From assembly GCA_035539015.1 (NCBI GenBank), contig DATLJF010000157.1, positions 1 to 43,522 of the forward strand: a DNA stretch of 43,522 nucleotides, in the 5' to 3' direction. Of the stretch, positions 23,103-31,263 are shown one piece after another. A program made the translations under genes and the position numbers. Each line of letters begins with the position of its first letter. Position 1 is the stretch's first letter. The notes beneath the pieces were generated by a model that was not told the origin of the DNA, ran no database searches, and saw only the letters and a program-made list of their open reading frames with translations. This DNA is from Stenotrophomonas_A sp035539015 (lineage in GTDB: Bacteria; Pseudomonadota; Gammaproteobacteria; Xanthomonadales; Xanthomonadaceae).

Positions 23103-23941
23103 ACCCCGCACGGGTAGCGCTGGCCGCGGCGGTGCTGCTCGCGCTGGCCGGGTGTGGCAGGCATGAGGCGGGCGAGGCTGCCGCGGATGCATCGACGCTG
23201 GATAGCGTGCAGCTCAGGGCACAGCGCTACGCAGCGCCGGCGCCGGCCAAGGCGTTGCAGGCACCGGAAGGGGCGTTCCTGGCCTACGAGCACGACGTCA
23301 GTGTGCGCTTGCCGGGCGCCGACATCGCCAAGCATGTCGCCGCCGTGCGCGACGCCTGCCAGCAGCAGCGCTTTGGCGACTGCGCGGTGCTGGAGATAAG
23401 CGAAGAGGGCGATCCTTCGCCCGAAGGCGGGATCACCGTGCGCAGCGCGCCGGCCGGCGTCGAGCCGCTGGTGAAGTTGGCCGGCGAAGGCGGGGAGATC
23501 GCTTCGCGCAGCAGCAGTGCCGAAGATCTCGCGCAGCAGGTCGCCGATACCCGCCGGACCCAGGCGCGGTTGGAGAACGAACATGCCCGGCTGCTGGAAT
23601 ACCAGCGCCGCGGCGACTTGAAGATGGCCGACCTGCTGACCCTGTCGCAGCGCCTGGCCGAGATCGAGAGCGGCTTGCAGCAGGCCGGCCAGGAAGCGGC
23701 GCAACAGAAGCGGCGCATCGACACGCAACGGTTGACCATCAACTTCAGCGCGGTCGGCACCGAACAGCGGCGCAGCGAATTGGGTCAGGCCCTGTCGGAG
23801 ACCGGTGAAATCTTCACCGGCAGCGTGGCCGTGGTGATCCGTTTTATCGCCGGGGTGTTGCCCCCGGCGATTTTGCTGGCGGTGCTGGCGTGGGTGGCCA
23901 GGGTATGGTGGCGCCGGCGGAAGCGGCAGAAGCTAGCTTGA
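23099..23941 (+). CDS. DUF4349 lipoprotein with C-terminal membrane anchor
   Basis: A 280-residue protein. The signal ends LLALAGC with Cys19 as lipobox cysteine. Residues ~60-130 form an alpha/beta segment (YEHDVSVRLPGADIAKHVAAV). A coiled coil follows (~145-215, QQVADTRRTQARLENEHARL and LSQRLAEIESGLQQAGQEA), then a transmembrane helix (~245-270, IAGVLPPAILLAVLAWVARVW) and a very basic tail (RRRKRQKLA). This is the DUF4349 layout, of unknown function. It could be tethered to both sides of the periplasm, though lipobox plus membrane helix can also mean simple inner-membrane attachment. It is coupled to GFA by an ATGA overlap. Confidence 0.9.
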   Translation: MNPARVALAAAVLLALAGCGRHEAGEAAADASTLDSVQLRAQRYAAPAPAKALQAPEGAFLAYEHDVSVRLPGADIAKHVAAVRDACQQQRFGDCAVLEISEEGDPSPEGGITVRSAPAGVEPLVKLAGEGGEIASRSSSAEDLAQQVADTRRTQARLENEHARLLEYQRRGDLKMADLLTLSQRLAEIESGLQQAGQEAAQQKRRIDTQRLTINFSAVGTEQRRSELGQALSETGEIFTGSVAVVIRFIAGVLPPAILLAVLAWVARVWWRRRKRQKLA

Positions 23942-23945
23942 CCCC

Positions 23946-24016
23946 CCTGTAGGAGCGGCTTCAGCCGCGACCGTGGGCTGTCGGTTCACGGTCGCGGCTG
24001 AGGCCGCTCCTACAGG
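23946..24016. repeat. GTAGGAGCGGC-type REP hairpin
   Basis: A 30-bp inverted repeat (23946-23975 against 23987-24016) with one mismatch and an 11-base loop; tips are CCTGTAGGAGCGGC and GCCGCTCCTACAGG. It is the classical xanthomonad/pseudomonad GTAG REP pair. It lies between converging genes, five bases after the DUF4349 stop, and may end transcription both ways. Confidence 0.9.
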
Positions 24017-24046
24017 AAAGCGTGGAGGTAACTCGCTAGCGAAGCC

Positions 24047-24340
24047 TCAACCCTCGTCTTCCTCGAATTCGACGAACACGTCCAGCTCCAGCGCCAGTTC
24101 CTGCACCGCATCGCGCACCTTCTGCGCGGTGGCGTCGTTGCCGGCTTCGACCTCGATCTCGTGCGTGCCCGGGCCTTCGTCATCGGACAGGCCAGCGGAG
24201 CTGGAATCGTCGTCGTCCAGATGTGGCATCAAGTCGTCCACTTCCTCGACGTGTTCGATCCCCTCAATGCTCAGCAGCAGGTTGCTGATGGCGCGGGCGT
24301 CGTCCTCGCTGCCGGTGATGCGCAGGCGCAGGGTGGGCAT
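24047..24340 (-). CDS. Acidic 97-residue conserved hypothetical protein
   Basis: A 97-residue, strongly acidic soluble protein. The N-terminal MPTLRLRITGSEDDARAISN and IEGIEHVEEVDD pattern (beta-alpha-beta) looks ACT- or ferredoxin-like. A disordered Asp/Ser stretch follows (HLDDDDSSSAGLSDDEGPG), then a strand-helix segment (HEIEVEAGNDATAQKVRDAV) and an acidic end. I recognise no named family. GGAGA precedes its ATG at 24340. It is followed by the REP hairpin and lies just downstream of the LysR regulator on the same strand. Confidence 0.78.
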   Translation of the reverse strand: MPTLRLRITGSEDDARAISNLLLSIEGIEHVEEVDDLMPHLDDDDSSSAGLSDDEGPGTHEIEVEAGNDATAQKVRDAVQELALELDVFVEFEEDEG

Positions 24341-24426
24341 GGTTGGGTCTCCGTTACGTGGAGCTCCAGCCTAGGCAGGGGCGCGAAAAAAAGAAGTGAG
24401 GACGCCAGGCCTGGCACAGCCCGCGT

Positions 24427-25356
24427 TCATGGCATCCCCATCAACTCCGCCGGCAAGGGTGGCAACGGTGTGCGCTCGTCCAGGGCTTCGCGCCGCAGCC
24501 ACTCGATCATCAGTTCGGCTGCCGCATTGGGTGGCTGGTGCTCGGGATGGACGATGTAATAGGCGTAGCGCGGACGCAGCGCCGGGCCCGGCAGGCGCAC
24601 CAGTTCGTAGCGCTGCAGATAGGGTTGGGCCACCAGCTTGCGCGCCAGTACCGCACCCATGCCATACACCGCTGCGCGCAGTGCCTCGGTGCTGTCACTG
24701 AAACTGTGCATCGGCGGCAGGCGCGCGCCGCGTACGCCGGCCGCGCGCAGCCAATCACGCCAGCTTTGCGGCGACATGTCCGACAGCAGCGGCAACTGCA
24801 GGATGTCGGCCGGGCCCTGGAGGTCGGCCAGCTGCGGTAGCGCCGGCGAGGCAACCGGGAACAGTGCGTCTTCCATCAAGGGCAGCGCGGTCAGCCCCGG
24901 CCAGCGCCCGGGCCCATAGCGAATCCCCAGGTGGGGGCCGCTGTCTTCGAAGCGGGTGAGGGCACTGCCGGTGTGGATCTCCAGCCGCACATGCGGATGC
25001 AGCGCGCAAAAGCGCGGCAGCCGCGGCAGCAGCCAGCAATAGGAGATCGAGTGCAGGGTGGTCAGCCGCAGCGGCACGGTTTCCGGCGGCGGGTGCAGGT
25101 CGCCGGCGACTGCGCCGATGTCGGCCAGTGCCGCGCTGGCGGCATCGGCGAGCTGGCGCCCTTCGGCCGTCAGGGTGACGCCGCGCGCATGGCGCTGGAA
25201 CAGGGGGGTGCCCAGGATCGCCTCGAGCTTGCGCACATGGTGGCTGACCGCGCTGGCGGTCAGGTGCAGCTCCTCGCCGGCCAGGGCGAAGTTCTGGTGG
25301 CGCGCGGCGACGGCGAAGACACCCAGCGCGGGAAGCAAGGTAGGGCGAAGGTTCAA
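24427..25356 (-). CDS. LysR-family transcriptional regulator (GcvA-like)
   Basis: A 309-residue LysR regulator. The N-terminal winged helix is LPALGVFAVAARHQNFALAG followed by ELHLTASAVSHHVRKLEAIL, with LFQRHARGVTLTAEGRQL, as in the GcvA subgroup. The substrate-binding domain (~90-295) includes SISYCWLLPRLPRFCALHPH and the effector-pocket phrase PHLGIRYGPGRWPGL typical of GcvA-like proteins. No ATG or GTG lies in frame near the expected start; TTG at 25354-25356 gives the right N-terminus. It is divergent from the small protein/exporter pair at 25460, its likely target. Confidence 0.9.
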   Translation of the reverse strand: MNLRPTLLPALGVFAVAARHQNFALAGEELHLTASAVSHHVRKLEAILGTPLFQRHARGVTLTAEGRQLADAASAALADIGAVAGDLHPPPETVPLRLTTLHSISYCWLLPRLPRFCALHPHVRLEIHTGSALTRFEDSGPHLGIRYGPGRWPGLTALPLMEDALFPVASPALPQLADLQGPADILQLPLLSDMSPQSWRDWLRAAGVRGARLPPMHSFSDSTEALRAAVYGMGAVLARKLVAQPYLQRYELVRLPGPALRPRYAYYIVHPEHQPPNAAAELMIEWLRREALDERTPLPPLPAELMGMP

Positions 25357-25459
25357 GGGCGAGCCACGAATCAGATTTGTCGCTGCGCGTGATACTACGC
25401 GCTTGTCGGCCCTGGCGGTCGGGAGGAAGCTGGCGGCCCTCCGGTCCCTCCTTGGCGCC

Positions 25460-25705
25460 ATGGCCGTTCCCTCCGCTCCCGTCCAGCGCCGCGTGGTGTT
25501 CGATTTCGAAATCGACTTCAGCAATGGGGGTGGGCTGCAGGGGCAGGACTTCCGGCTCGACATCGAGGGCGAGGACATCGATGACGCGGCCCTGGCCGAC
25601 TACATCGTGCGTGACCTGCGCCTGCTGATGGTCGGCAGCGTGCGAATCCTGCATCGCCGGATCATCGTTGAATCCCACAAGCGCAGCCCAAAGGAAATGG
25701 CATGA
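25460..25705 (+). CDS. 81-residue conserved protein coupled to an exporter
   Basis: An 81-residue soluble protein: VVFDFEIDFSNGGGLQGQDF, RLDIEGEDIDDAALADYIVR, then LRLLMVGSVRILHRRIIVESH. The pattern is beta strands with one helix, with no membrane or signal segment. I have the impression of a conserved small family (FDFEIxFxNGGGLQGxxFRLDI) but cannot name it or give it a function. Its TGA overlaps the ATG of the DMT exporter (25702-25705), so the two are made together. LysR diverges 103 bases upstream. Confidence 0.8.
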   Translation: MAVPSAPVQRRVVFDFEIDFSNGGGLQGQDFRLDIEGEDIDDAALADYIVRDLRLLMVGSVRILHRRIIVESHKRSPKEMA

Positions 25706-26589
25706 ACGATCTGGCCCAGGCCGACACCACCCTCGCGCGCGGGCGCGACTGGCGCACCCCGCTGGAACTCGGTGTGCTCGGCGCGATCTGGGGGTGCTCG
25801 TTCCTGTTCATGCGCATCGCCGCCGAGCCGTTCGGGCCGCTGGCCCTGGTCGAGGTGCGGCTGATGTTGGGGGCGCTGGTATTGTCGCCGTTCCTGTGGA
25901 AATCGCGCGCGCTGTTTCCGCCCAAGCGTTGGCTGTGGCTGGCACCGATCGGCCTGGTGAACTCGGCCATTCCTTTCCTGCTGTTCGCCTGGGGCGCCGA
26001 GCGTGCACCGGCGGCGATCGGTGCGATCTGCAATGCGATGACGGTGTTGTTCGCCGCGCTGGTCGCGTTCCTGTTTTTTGGCGAGAAGATTGGCCTGCGC
26101 CGGGCGCTGGCCCTGCTGGTCGGCTTCGTCGGCGTGGTGGTGCTGGCCACGGGCAAGTCGGCCGGCCTGAGCATCGGTCCGGCGGTATTCGCCGGCGCCT
26201 TGGCTTCGCTGCTGTATGGCGTTGGCATCAACCTGGTCAAGCGCCACATGACCGGCCTGCCGCCGGCGGCCTCCGGCGCGGCCACCCTGGGCTGCGGTGC
26301 GATCCTGCTGCTGCCGTTGGCGGCCACGCACTGGCCGCAGGCGCCAGTGCCGGCGATTGCCTGGGCCAGCGCGATTGCCCTGGGCGTGTTCTGCACTGGC
26401 TTCGCCTTCCTGTTGTACTACCGGCTGATCTACCGGGTAGGGCCGGCGCTGGCTTCGACCGTCACCTACCTGATCCCGGTGTTCGGCGCGCTGTTCGCCT
26501 GGTTGTTCCTGCATGAGCCGATCACCCTGCGCATGCTGGCCGCCGGGGCGCTGATCCTGGGCAGCGTGGCCTTCAGCCAGAAGCGCTGA
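25702..26589 (+). CDS. EamA/DMT-family transporter
   Basis: A 295-residue inner-membrane protein with ten predicted helices in two EamA repeats. The first opens LGVLGAIWGCSFLFMRIAAEPFGP, the common start of this group, and the second ends ALASTVTYLIPVFGALFAWLFLHEP. It probably exports amino acids, purines or similar metabolites; the substrate is unknown. It is translationally coupled to the small conserved protein before it. The zinc alcohol dehydrogenase follows after 103 bases and may or may not share the transcript. Confidence 0.93.
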   Translation: MNDLAQADTTLARGRDWRTPLELGVLGAIWGCSFLFMRIAAEPFGPLALVEVRLMLGALVLSPFLWKSRALFPPKRWLWLAPIGLVNSAIPFLLFAWGAERAPAAIGAICNAMTVLFAALVAFLFFGEKIGLRRALALLVGFVGVVVLATGKSAGLSIGPAVFAGALASLLYGVGINLVKRHMTGLPPAASGAATLGCGAILLLPLAATHWPQAPVPAIAWASAIALGVFCTGFAFLLYYRLIYRVGPALASTVTYLIPVFGALFAWLFLHEPITLRMLAAGALILGSVAFSQKR

Positions 26590-26692
26590 GGCCGGCTGCG
26601 TCATTTGGTCAGCGGCGCGCCCGCGCCGGAAGGTGCATGCTGGGCATGGCCGCCGCGCTGCGGCGCCTTCACCCAACGCTCCGGAGGTTTCC

Positions 26693-27733
26693 ATGCAAGC
26701 CCTCGTCTATCGCGGCCCCGGCCGCAAGGAATGGACGCAGGTGCCGGCGCCGACGCTGCTTGCGCCGACCGACGCCATCGTCCGCATCACCCACACCACG
26801 ATCTGCGGCACCGACCTGCACATCCTCAAGGGGGACGTGGCGACGGTAGAGGCCGGACGCATCCTCGGTCACGAAGGCGTCGGCGTGGTCGAGCAGGTCG
26901 GCGCGGCGGTGGCCAACTTCAAGCCCGGCGACCGCGTGCTGATTTCCTGCATCACCTCGTGTGGCCGCTGCCCGAATTGCAAGAAGCAGTTGTACGCGCA
27001 CTGCAGCGACGGCGGCTGGATCCTCGGCAATCGCATCGATGGCACCCAGGCCGAGCAGGTGCGCATCCCGCATGCGGACAACAGCCTGTACCCGGCGCCG
27101 GACGGGGTCGACCCGGAAGCGCTGGTGATGCTCAGCGACATCCTGCCGACCGGCTTCGAGATCGGCGTGCTCAATGGCCAGGTGCAGCCCGGCGATGTCG
27201 TGGCGATCGTCGGTGCCGGCCCGATCGGCATGGCGGTGCTGCTGACCGCGCAGTTCTATTCGCCGGCACGCATCGTGATGATCGACACCGACCCGGCACG
27301 ACTGGAGACGGCGCGGCGCTTCGGCGCCACCGACCTCATCGATGCCGGCAATGGCGATGCGGCGCAGCAAGTTCTTGCGCTCACCGAGGGGCGCGGCGTC
27401 GACGTGGCGGTGGAGGCGGTGGGCATTCCGGCCACGTTCGATACCTGCCAATCGATCCTGGCGCCGGGCGGGCGCCTGGCCAATGTCGGCGTGCACGGCA
27501 CGGCGGTGGAGCTGAAGTTGCAGGACCTGTGGATTCGCAATGTCACGATCCGCACCGGCCTGGTCTGTACCTACAGCACACCGATGCTGCTGGAGACGCT
27601 GAAGACCGGCAAGGTCGATCCGGCCCAGCTGGTGACGCATCGTTTTGCGCTGGATGAGGTGATGCAGGCCTACGAGGTCTTCGGCAATGCCGCCCAGGCC
27701 AAGGCAATGAAGGTGATCCTGCACGCGCCATGA
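26693..27733 (+). CDS. Zinc-dependent alcohol dehydrogenase (MDR)
   Basis: A 346-residue medium-chain dehydrogenase. Catalytic zinc ligands are Cys38 (ICGTD) and His60-Glu61 (LGHEGVG). The structural zinc site is C90-GR-C93-PN-C96-(7)-C104, complete, although the usual Gly after the third Cys is Lys. The NAD-binding motif is VGAGPIGMAVLLTAQFY, followed by MIDTDPARLETARRFGATDLI; the Asp at the end of the second strand suggests NAD preference. It oxidises or reduces an alcohol/aldehyde pair, with substrate unknown. CGGAGG precedes the ATG at 26693. It converges on the cyclophilin gene. Confidence 0.95.
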   Translation: MQALVYRGPGRKEWTQVPAPTLLAPTDAIVRITHTTICGTDLHILKGDVATVEAGRILGHEGVGVVEQVGAAVANFKPGDRVLISCITSCGRCPNCKKQLYAHCSDGGWILGNRIDGTQAEQVRIPHADNSLYPAPDGVDPEALVMLSDILPTGFEIGVLNGQVQPGDVVAIVGAGPIGMAVLLTAQFYSPARIVMIDTDPARLETARRFGATDLIDAGNGDAAQQVLALTEGRGVDVAVEAVGIPATFDTCQSILAPGGRLANVGVHGTAVELKLQDLWIRNVTIRTGLVCTYSTPMLLETLKTGKVDPAQLVTHRFALDEVMQAYEVFGNAAQAKAMKVILHAP

Positions 27734-27765
27734 GCGCGTGCAGGATGACGACGCAAGGCCGGCGC

Positions 27766-28668
27766 CTATTTCGGCGTGCGCACCGGCAAGGCCACGTTGC
27801 ACAGGTCGATATGCCCGGCCGGGCGCTTGTAGAAGTCATCGACGCGGTTGCGCCGCGCCTCGGTGGCTTCGCGGAACGTCTGGCTATCGGTGCGCAGCAG
27901 TTGCAGCGGCGTGCGCTCGGCGGGCGCGACGTCGCTGGCCAGGCGAATGGCCTTGATCGGCGTACGCTGGCCCGGGTCTTCATAGAAGCCCATCGGCTCG
28001 GGGCCGCGCGCGGTGGCGCTGAGCAGTTCCATGCCCTTGACCACGCGGCCAACCACGGTGATGTTGTTGTCGAGCTGGCGCGGCGACTGCCCGATCACCA
28101 CGTACAACTCGGCGCCGACGCTGCTGTCCGGCGCGTTGTTGCGGCCGGCGCCGACGGCGCCATAGCAGTGGGCGATCCAGCTTTGTACGTCGGCGCCATC
28201 GCGTCCGACCGGGAAACCCTCGACGAACCCGACTTCCTTCGCCCAGCCGTCGCTATCGGGCAGGCGCGAGAACGCCAGGCCCTTGGACGGGCGGGCAAAC
28301 TCGGCCGGCAGGTGGGTCTTGGCCTTGCCCATTGGTTTGGCCTTGGCCGGGTCGTCGGCATCGGCGTCGCCAAACTGCACGACGAAGTTGTCCTGCGCCC
28401 GGTAGATCGAGGTGCCGTCCCAGAAGTGTTCGTGGGCGAAGGTGCGGATATTGTCGACGTGGGCGGGCGCGAACTGGGGGGCCAGTTCGATGATGACGCG
28501 GCCGCTGGCCAGTTCCAGGTATAGCGTGTTGGCCGGGTCGAGCGTGCGCCAATCGCCGGCTGGCGAAGCGTCGAGGATCTGTTGCGCGCTGCGGTAAGGC
28601 GCGGCGGCGGCGAAGGCGGGCAGGGCAACGAGCAGGGCGCAGGCGAGCAGGCGGGCGGTCGGACGCAT
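27766..28668 (-). CDS. Exported cyclophilin-type peptidyl-prolyl isomerase
   Basis: A 300-residue protein with signal peptide (1-~23, LACALLVALPAFAAAAPY), so it acts in the periplasm. The cyclophilin domain covers ~45-240: VIIELAPQFAPAHVDNIRTF, FWDGTSIYRAQDNFVVQFGD (the FxxFxxR-region counterpart), and QLDNNITVVGRVVKGMELLS. A long insert follows the active-site loop (~105-175) and a C-terminal extension ends in DLCNVALPVRTPK, making it about 100 residues longer than simple cyclophilins. It catalyses proline cis-trans isomerisation during folding of exported proteins. The insert is typical of a xanthomonad subgroup, as far as I recall. Confidence 0.93.
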   Translation of the reverse strand: MRPTARLLACALLVALPAFAAAAPYRSAQQILDASPAGDWRTLDPANTLYLELASGRVIIELAPQFAPAHVDNIRTFAHEHFWDGTSIYRAQDNFVVQFGDADADDPAKAKPMGKAKTHLPAEFARPSKGLAFSRLPDSDGWAKEVGFVEGFPVGRDGADVQSWIAHCYGAVGAGRNNAPDSSVGAELYVVIGQSPRQLDNNITVVGRVVKGMELLSATARGPEPMGFYEDPGQRTPIKAIRLASDVAPAERTPLQLLRTDSQTFREATEARRNRVDDFYKRPAGHIDLCNVALPVRTPK

Positions 28669-28731
28669 GGACGAAAGCCGGTAGGGAGTCGCCCGATTCT
28701 GGCCTGCCCGTGGCGCCGAGCGCCACTGCTT

Positions 28732-29181
28732 TCAGCGGCCGGGCTTGCGCTTGACGTACAACTGCTTGCGCACCTTGGCCACGACCTCGCCCTGCGAATC
28801 GATCACGTCGGTGTCGAACCAGCGCAGGGTCTTCTCGCCACCGGCGGTGGCCGCACGCAGTTGGTCGAGCACGCCGTCGTCGATGCGGAACTCGGCAAAC
28901 ACCGTGCCGCGGCCGGGTTTGACGAAGTCGATGCTGCCGGCCTTGTCCCAGACGTAGTAGTCGCTGCCGATGTTCTGCATCACCAACAGCATCCAGAACG
29001 GATCGGTCATGGCGAACAGGCTGCCGCCGAAATGAGTGCCGACGTAGTTGCGGTTCCAGGGCCGCATGCGCAGTTCGACCCGCGCATAGCGGTAATCGTC
29101 CGAGACCCGGGTAACGCGGATGCCGGGGAACAGGAACGGCGGCCAGAGGTTCAGGCCGAGGCGGAACAGCGAGGCTTTCAT
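28732..29181 (-). CDS. DUF4442 hotdog-fold protein, thioesterase-like
   Basis: A 149-residue protein with a hotdog fold: GIRVTRVSDDYRYARVELRM, RPWNRNYVGTHFGGSLFAMT, then FVKPGRGTVFAEFRIDDGVL and a final strand VVAKVRKQLYVKRK. The N-x-x-G-x-x-FGG helix start (NYVGTHFGGS) matches the DUF4442/YiiD C-terminal group, which is related to acyl-CoA thioesterases. No catalytic Asp or Glu is clear in the core helix, so enzymatic activity is uncertain. It lies between the cyclophilin and co-chaperone genes, all on the minus strand, with gaps of 63 and 85 bases. Confidence 0.9.
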   Translation of the reverse strand: MKASLFRLGLNLWPPFLFPGIRVTRVSDDYRYARVELRMRPWNRNYVGTHFGGSLFAMTDPFWMLLVMQNIGSDYYVWDKAGSIDFVKPGRGTVFAEFRIDDGVLDQLRAATAGGEKTLRWFDTDVIDSQGEVVAKVRKQLYVKRKPGR

Positions 29182-29266
29182 GGTGCGGCGTCGAGGTAGG
29201 CCAGGGAGGTGGCAAGCCTACCATACGCGCCGGTACGGATGGCCGTTGTGCCGGCCATCGCGTCGG

Positions 29267-30127
29267 TCAGAACATCAGCGCGGACATCTTGCGGCGGTAG
29301 CGCCCGACCAGATCTTCGTCCTCGATGACCCGGAACGCATCGATCAGGGTCTTCTTCGGCAGGCCGTCGCCGTAGCTGCGGTCCAGCCGCAGCAATTCGA
29401 TGAAATGCGCCAGCGCCGCCTCGTCGGCGCCATCGAGCAGCAGGCGCACGCCGAGCAGGTGGCGCGCCCGCAGGTCGTTGGCATCGGCGGCCAGCGCTTG
29501 TTCGATCTCGGCCTGCGAGGGGGCATCCTTCAATGCGTTGGCAAAGCCCAGGCGCGCATGCGCGCGCACGGCGCGGTCGTCAGTGGCGAGGTTGGCCGGC
29601 AGCGCGTCGAGCAGGCGGCCGGCTTCGTCGGCGTCGCCGGTGCGCAGCAGGGCCAGGGCGAGGTCGAGCTTCAGCTCTTCCTTGTCCGGTTCGGCGGCGA
29701 TGGCGGCGCGTAGCTGGGCCACTTGCTCGGTCGGGTCCAGCGGCGCGATTTCGGTCGGCGCTTCTTCCACGGCCGCGGCCGCCGGCTCGATGCCGTGCTG
29801 GGTGAGGAATTCGCGCAGCTGGCCCTCGGGCAAAGCGCCCGGGAAGCCGTCCACCAATTGTCCGTCCTTGACCAGGAATACCGTCGGCACCGAGCGGATC
29901 TGGAACGCGGCGGCAATCTGCTGCTCCTGGTCAACGTCGACCTTGGCCAGCTCGAAGGCGCCGTTGTACTCGGCGGCTAGCTTTTCCAGGATCGGCGTCA
30001 GGCTCTTGCAGGGGCCGCACCAAGTGGCCCAGAAATCCACCAGCACCGGCACCTGCAGGGACTTCTGCAGGACTTCGGTCTCGAAGGTCGCGGTGACGGC
30101 GTCGAATACGTGCGGCTTGTCGGACAT
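29267..30127 (-). CDS. cnoX: Thioredoxin-TPR co-chaperone (YbbN/CnoX)
   Basis: A 286-residue cytoplasmic protein. Residues ~1-110 form a thioredoxin domain with an intact WCGPC active site (Cys37, Cys40) and the cis-proline in SVPTVFLVKDG. Residues ~145-280 form TPR-like helices (EELKLDLALALLRTGDADEA, LRARHLLGVRLLLDGADEAA). This is the YbbN/CnoX design: a holdase that works with GroEL and protects proteins from overoxidation. E. coli CnoX has SQHC in place of WCGPC and is redox-poor, so this form may also reduce disulfides. It is divergent from an AraC-type regulator. Confidence 0.93.
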   Translation of the reverse strand: MSDKPHVFDAVTATFETEVLQKSLQVPVLVDFWATWCGPCKSLTPILEKLAAEYNGAFELAKVDVDQEQQIAAAFQIRSVPTVFLVKDGQLVDGFPGALPEGQLREFLTQHGIEPAAAAVEEAPTEIAPLDPTEQVAQLRAAIAAEPDKEELKLDLALALLRTGDADEAGRLLDALPANLATDDRAVRAHARLGFANALKDAPSQAEIEQALAADANDLRARHLLGVRLLLDGADEAALAHFIELLRLDRSYGDGLPKKTLIDAFRVIEDEDLVGRYRRKMSALMF

Positions 30128-30251
30128 GGGCAAGGGGGCAGGAGAGGAGAACCCCACTATGGTGGCAAATGCGCCGGTCTCAAGCATGAAGACCGATGAC
30201 TTTTGCGCGGCCTTCACGCATGCTCGCTGGGCATAGGCGAAGGGGGATGCC

Positions 30252-31199
30252 ATGGGAAGTGCCGACGGCGCCCGGCGCGGCGCGTCGGATCTGTCGAGCT
30301 TGTCGCGCCTGTTGCCGGGCTGCGATGTGGAGCTGGTGCTGCTGGATGCCCACGCGCCGGCTGCCACGGTTCACCGCGGGGTCCACGACCAGGCGCTGTT
30401 GTGCACCCTGCAGACCGGGTTCGCCTGCCGTGGACGTTTCGTGTTGCCGGCCGACCGCTGGCTGCTGGCCAGCTTTCAACAGACCGATGAGTCGGTGAGT
30501 TGGTGCCACGGTACGCCGTTGTCCAATGGCAGCCTGCTGACCCTGGCGCCCGGCGCATCGGCTGATTTCGTGCTCAGTGCCGGCAGCGCGCTCACCTGGG
30601 CCCTGTTGCCGCAGACATGCTGGCAGCCTGCCGCGCACGCGCTGGCGTTTGCCCAGGCCGACGCAGCCGAGCCGCGGTCGGCCCACCTGCACTTGCCCGT
30701 CGGCCACCCGCTGCAGCGGTTCTATCTCGAACTTGGCGAGCGGCTCGGCGAGGAGCGCGCGCAGCTGTCGGACCGGTTCCTGGACGAGATCGTGCAACAC
30801 CACGGCCGTGCGCTGGCCCAGGCCGGCGAGCATGGCCGCGCCATCAGTGGCCGTGGCCGCCGCACCCATTACCGGATGCTGCGCCGGGCCGAGGACTACC
30901 TGCGCACGAACTTGCGCCACAACCTCTACATCAACGACATCTGCAACGTGACCGGGGTCAGCGAGCGCGCGCTGCGCTACGCCTTCGACGACCTGCTGGG
31001 CATGTCCCCCAATCGCTATCTGTCGATGCTGCGCCTGTGCGCGGCCTACCGGGGGCTGGCGGACGCCGATCCGCAGCGCAGTTCGGTCAAGGCGATCGCG
31101 CTCAGTTGCGGCCTGTGGGATCTGTCGCGCTTTGCCGAGAACTACCGCCGCCTGTTCGGCGAGCTGCCGCGCGAGACCTTGAACCGCCCAACCGACTGA
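30252..31199 (+). CDS. AraC-type helix-turn-helix regulator
   Basis: A 315-residue regulator. The N-terminal ~210 residues resemble the sensor region of AraC_binding_2-type proteins (long beta-rich, with LSNGSLLTLAPGASADFVLS). The C-terminal ~105 residues are an AraC DNA-binding domain: YRMLRRAEDYLRTNLRHNLY, INDICNVTGVSERALRYAFD (first helix-turn-helix), LLGMSPNRYLSMLRL, and VKAIALSCGLWDLSRFAENY then RRLFGELP (second). The resemblance to EutR/OruR-like regulators is noticeable. The inducer and targets are unknown. It is divergent from cnoX (124-base gap) and followed by the DUF998 gene. Confidence 0.9.
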   Translation: MGSADGARRGASDLSSLSRLLPGCDVELVLLDAHAPAATVHRGVHDQALLCTLQTGFACRGRFVLPADRWLLASFQQTDESVSWCHGTPLSNGSLLTLAPGASADFVLSAGSALTWALLPQTCWQPAAHALAFAQADAAEPRSAHLHLPVGHPLQRFYLELGERLGEERAQLSDRFLDEIVQHHGRALAQAGEHGRAISGRGRRTHYRMLRRAEDYLRTNLRHNLYINDICNVTGVSERALRYAFDDLLGMSPNRYLSMLRLCAAYRGLADADPQRSSVKAIALSCGLWDLSRFAENYRRLFGELPRETLNRPTD

Positions 31200-31263
31200 C
31201 CACGGCAATGCGACAATCTGCTGCATCGCGCGCCGGTGAGGCGCGTCGCAGCAGGAGACAGGC

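Noticed and set aside
25357..25580. N-terminal extension of the LysR gene as a fusion or frameshift
   Set aside because: The upstream frame is Arg/Ser/Pro-rich and overlaps the divergent small gene; the TTG start explains the family N-terminus without a frameshift.
8953..26589. Three DMT exporters as a duplicated cassette
   Set aside because: They differ in sequence, orientation and neighbours; they are separate members of a large family, not recent copies.
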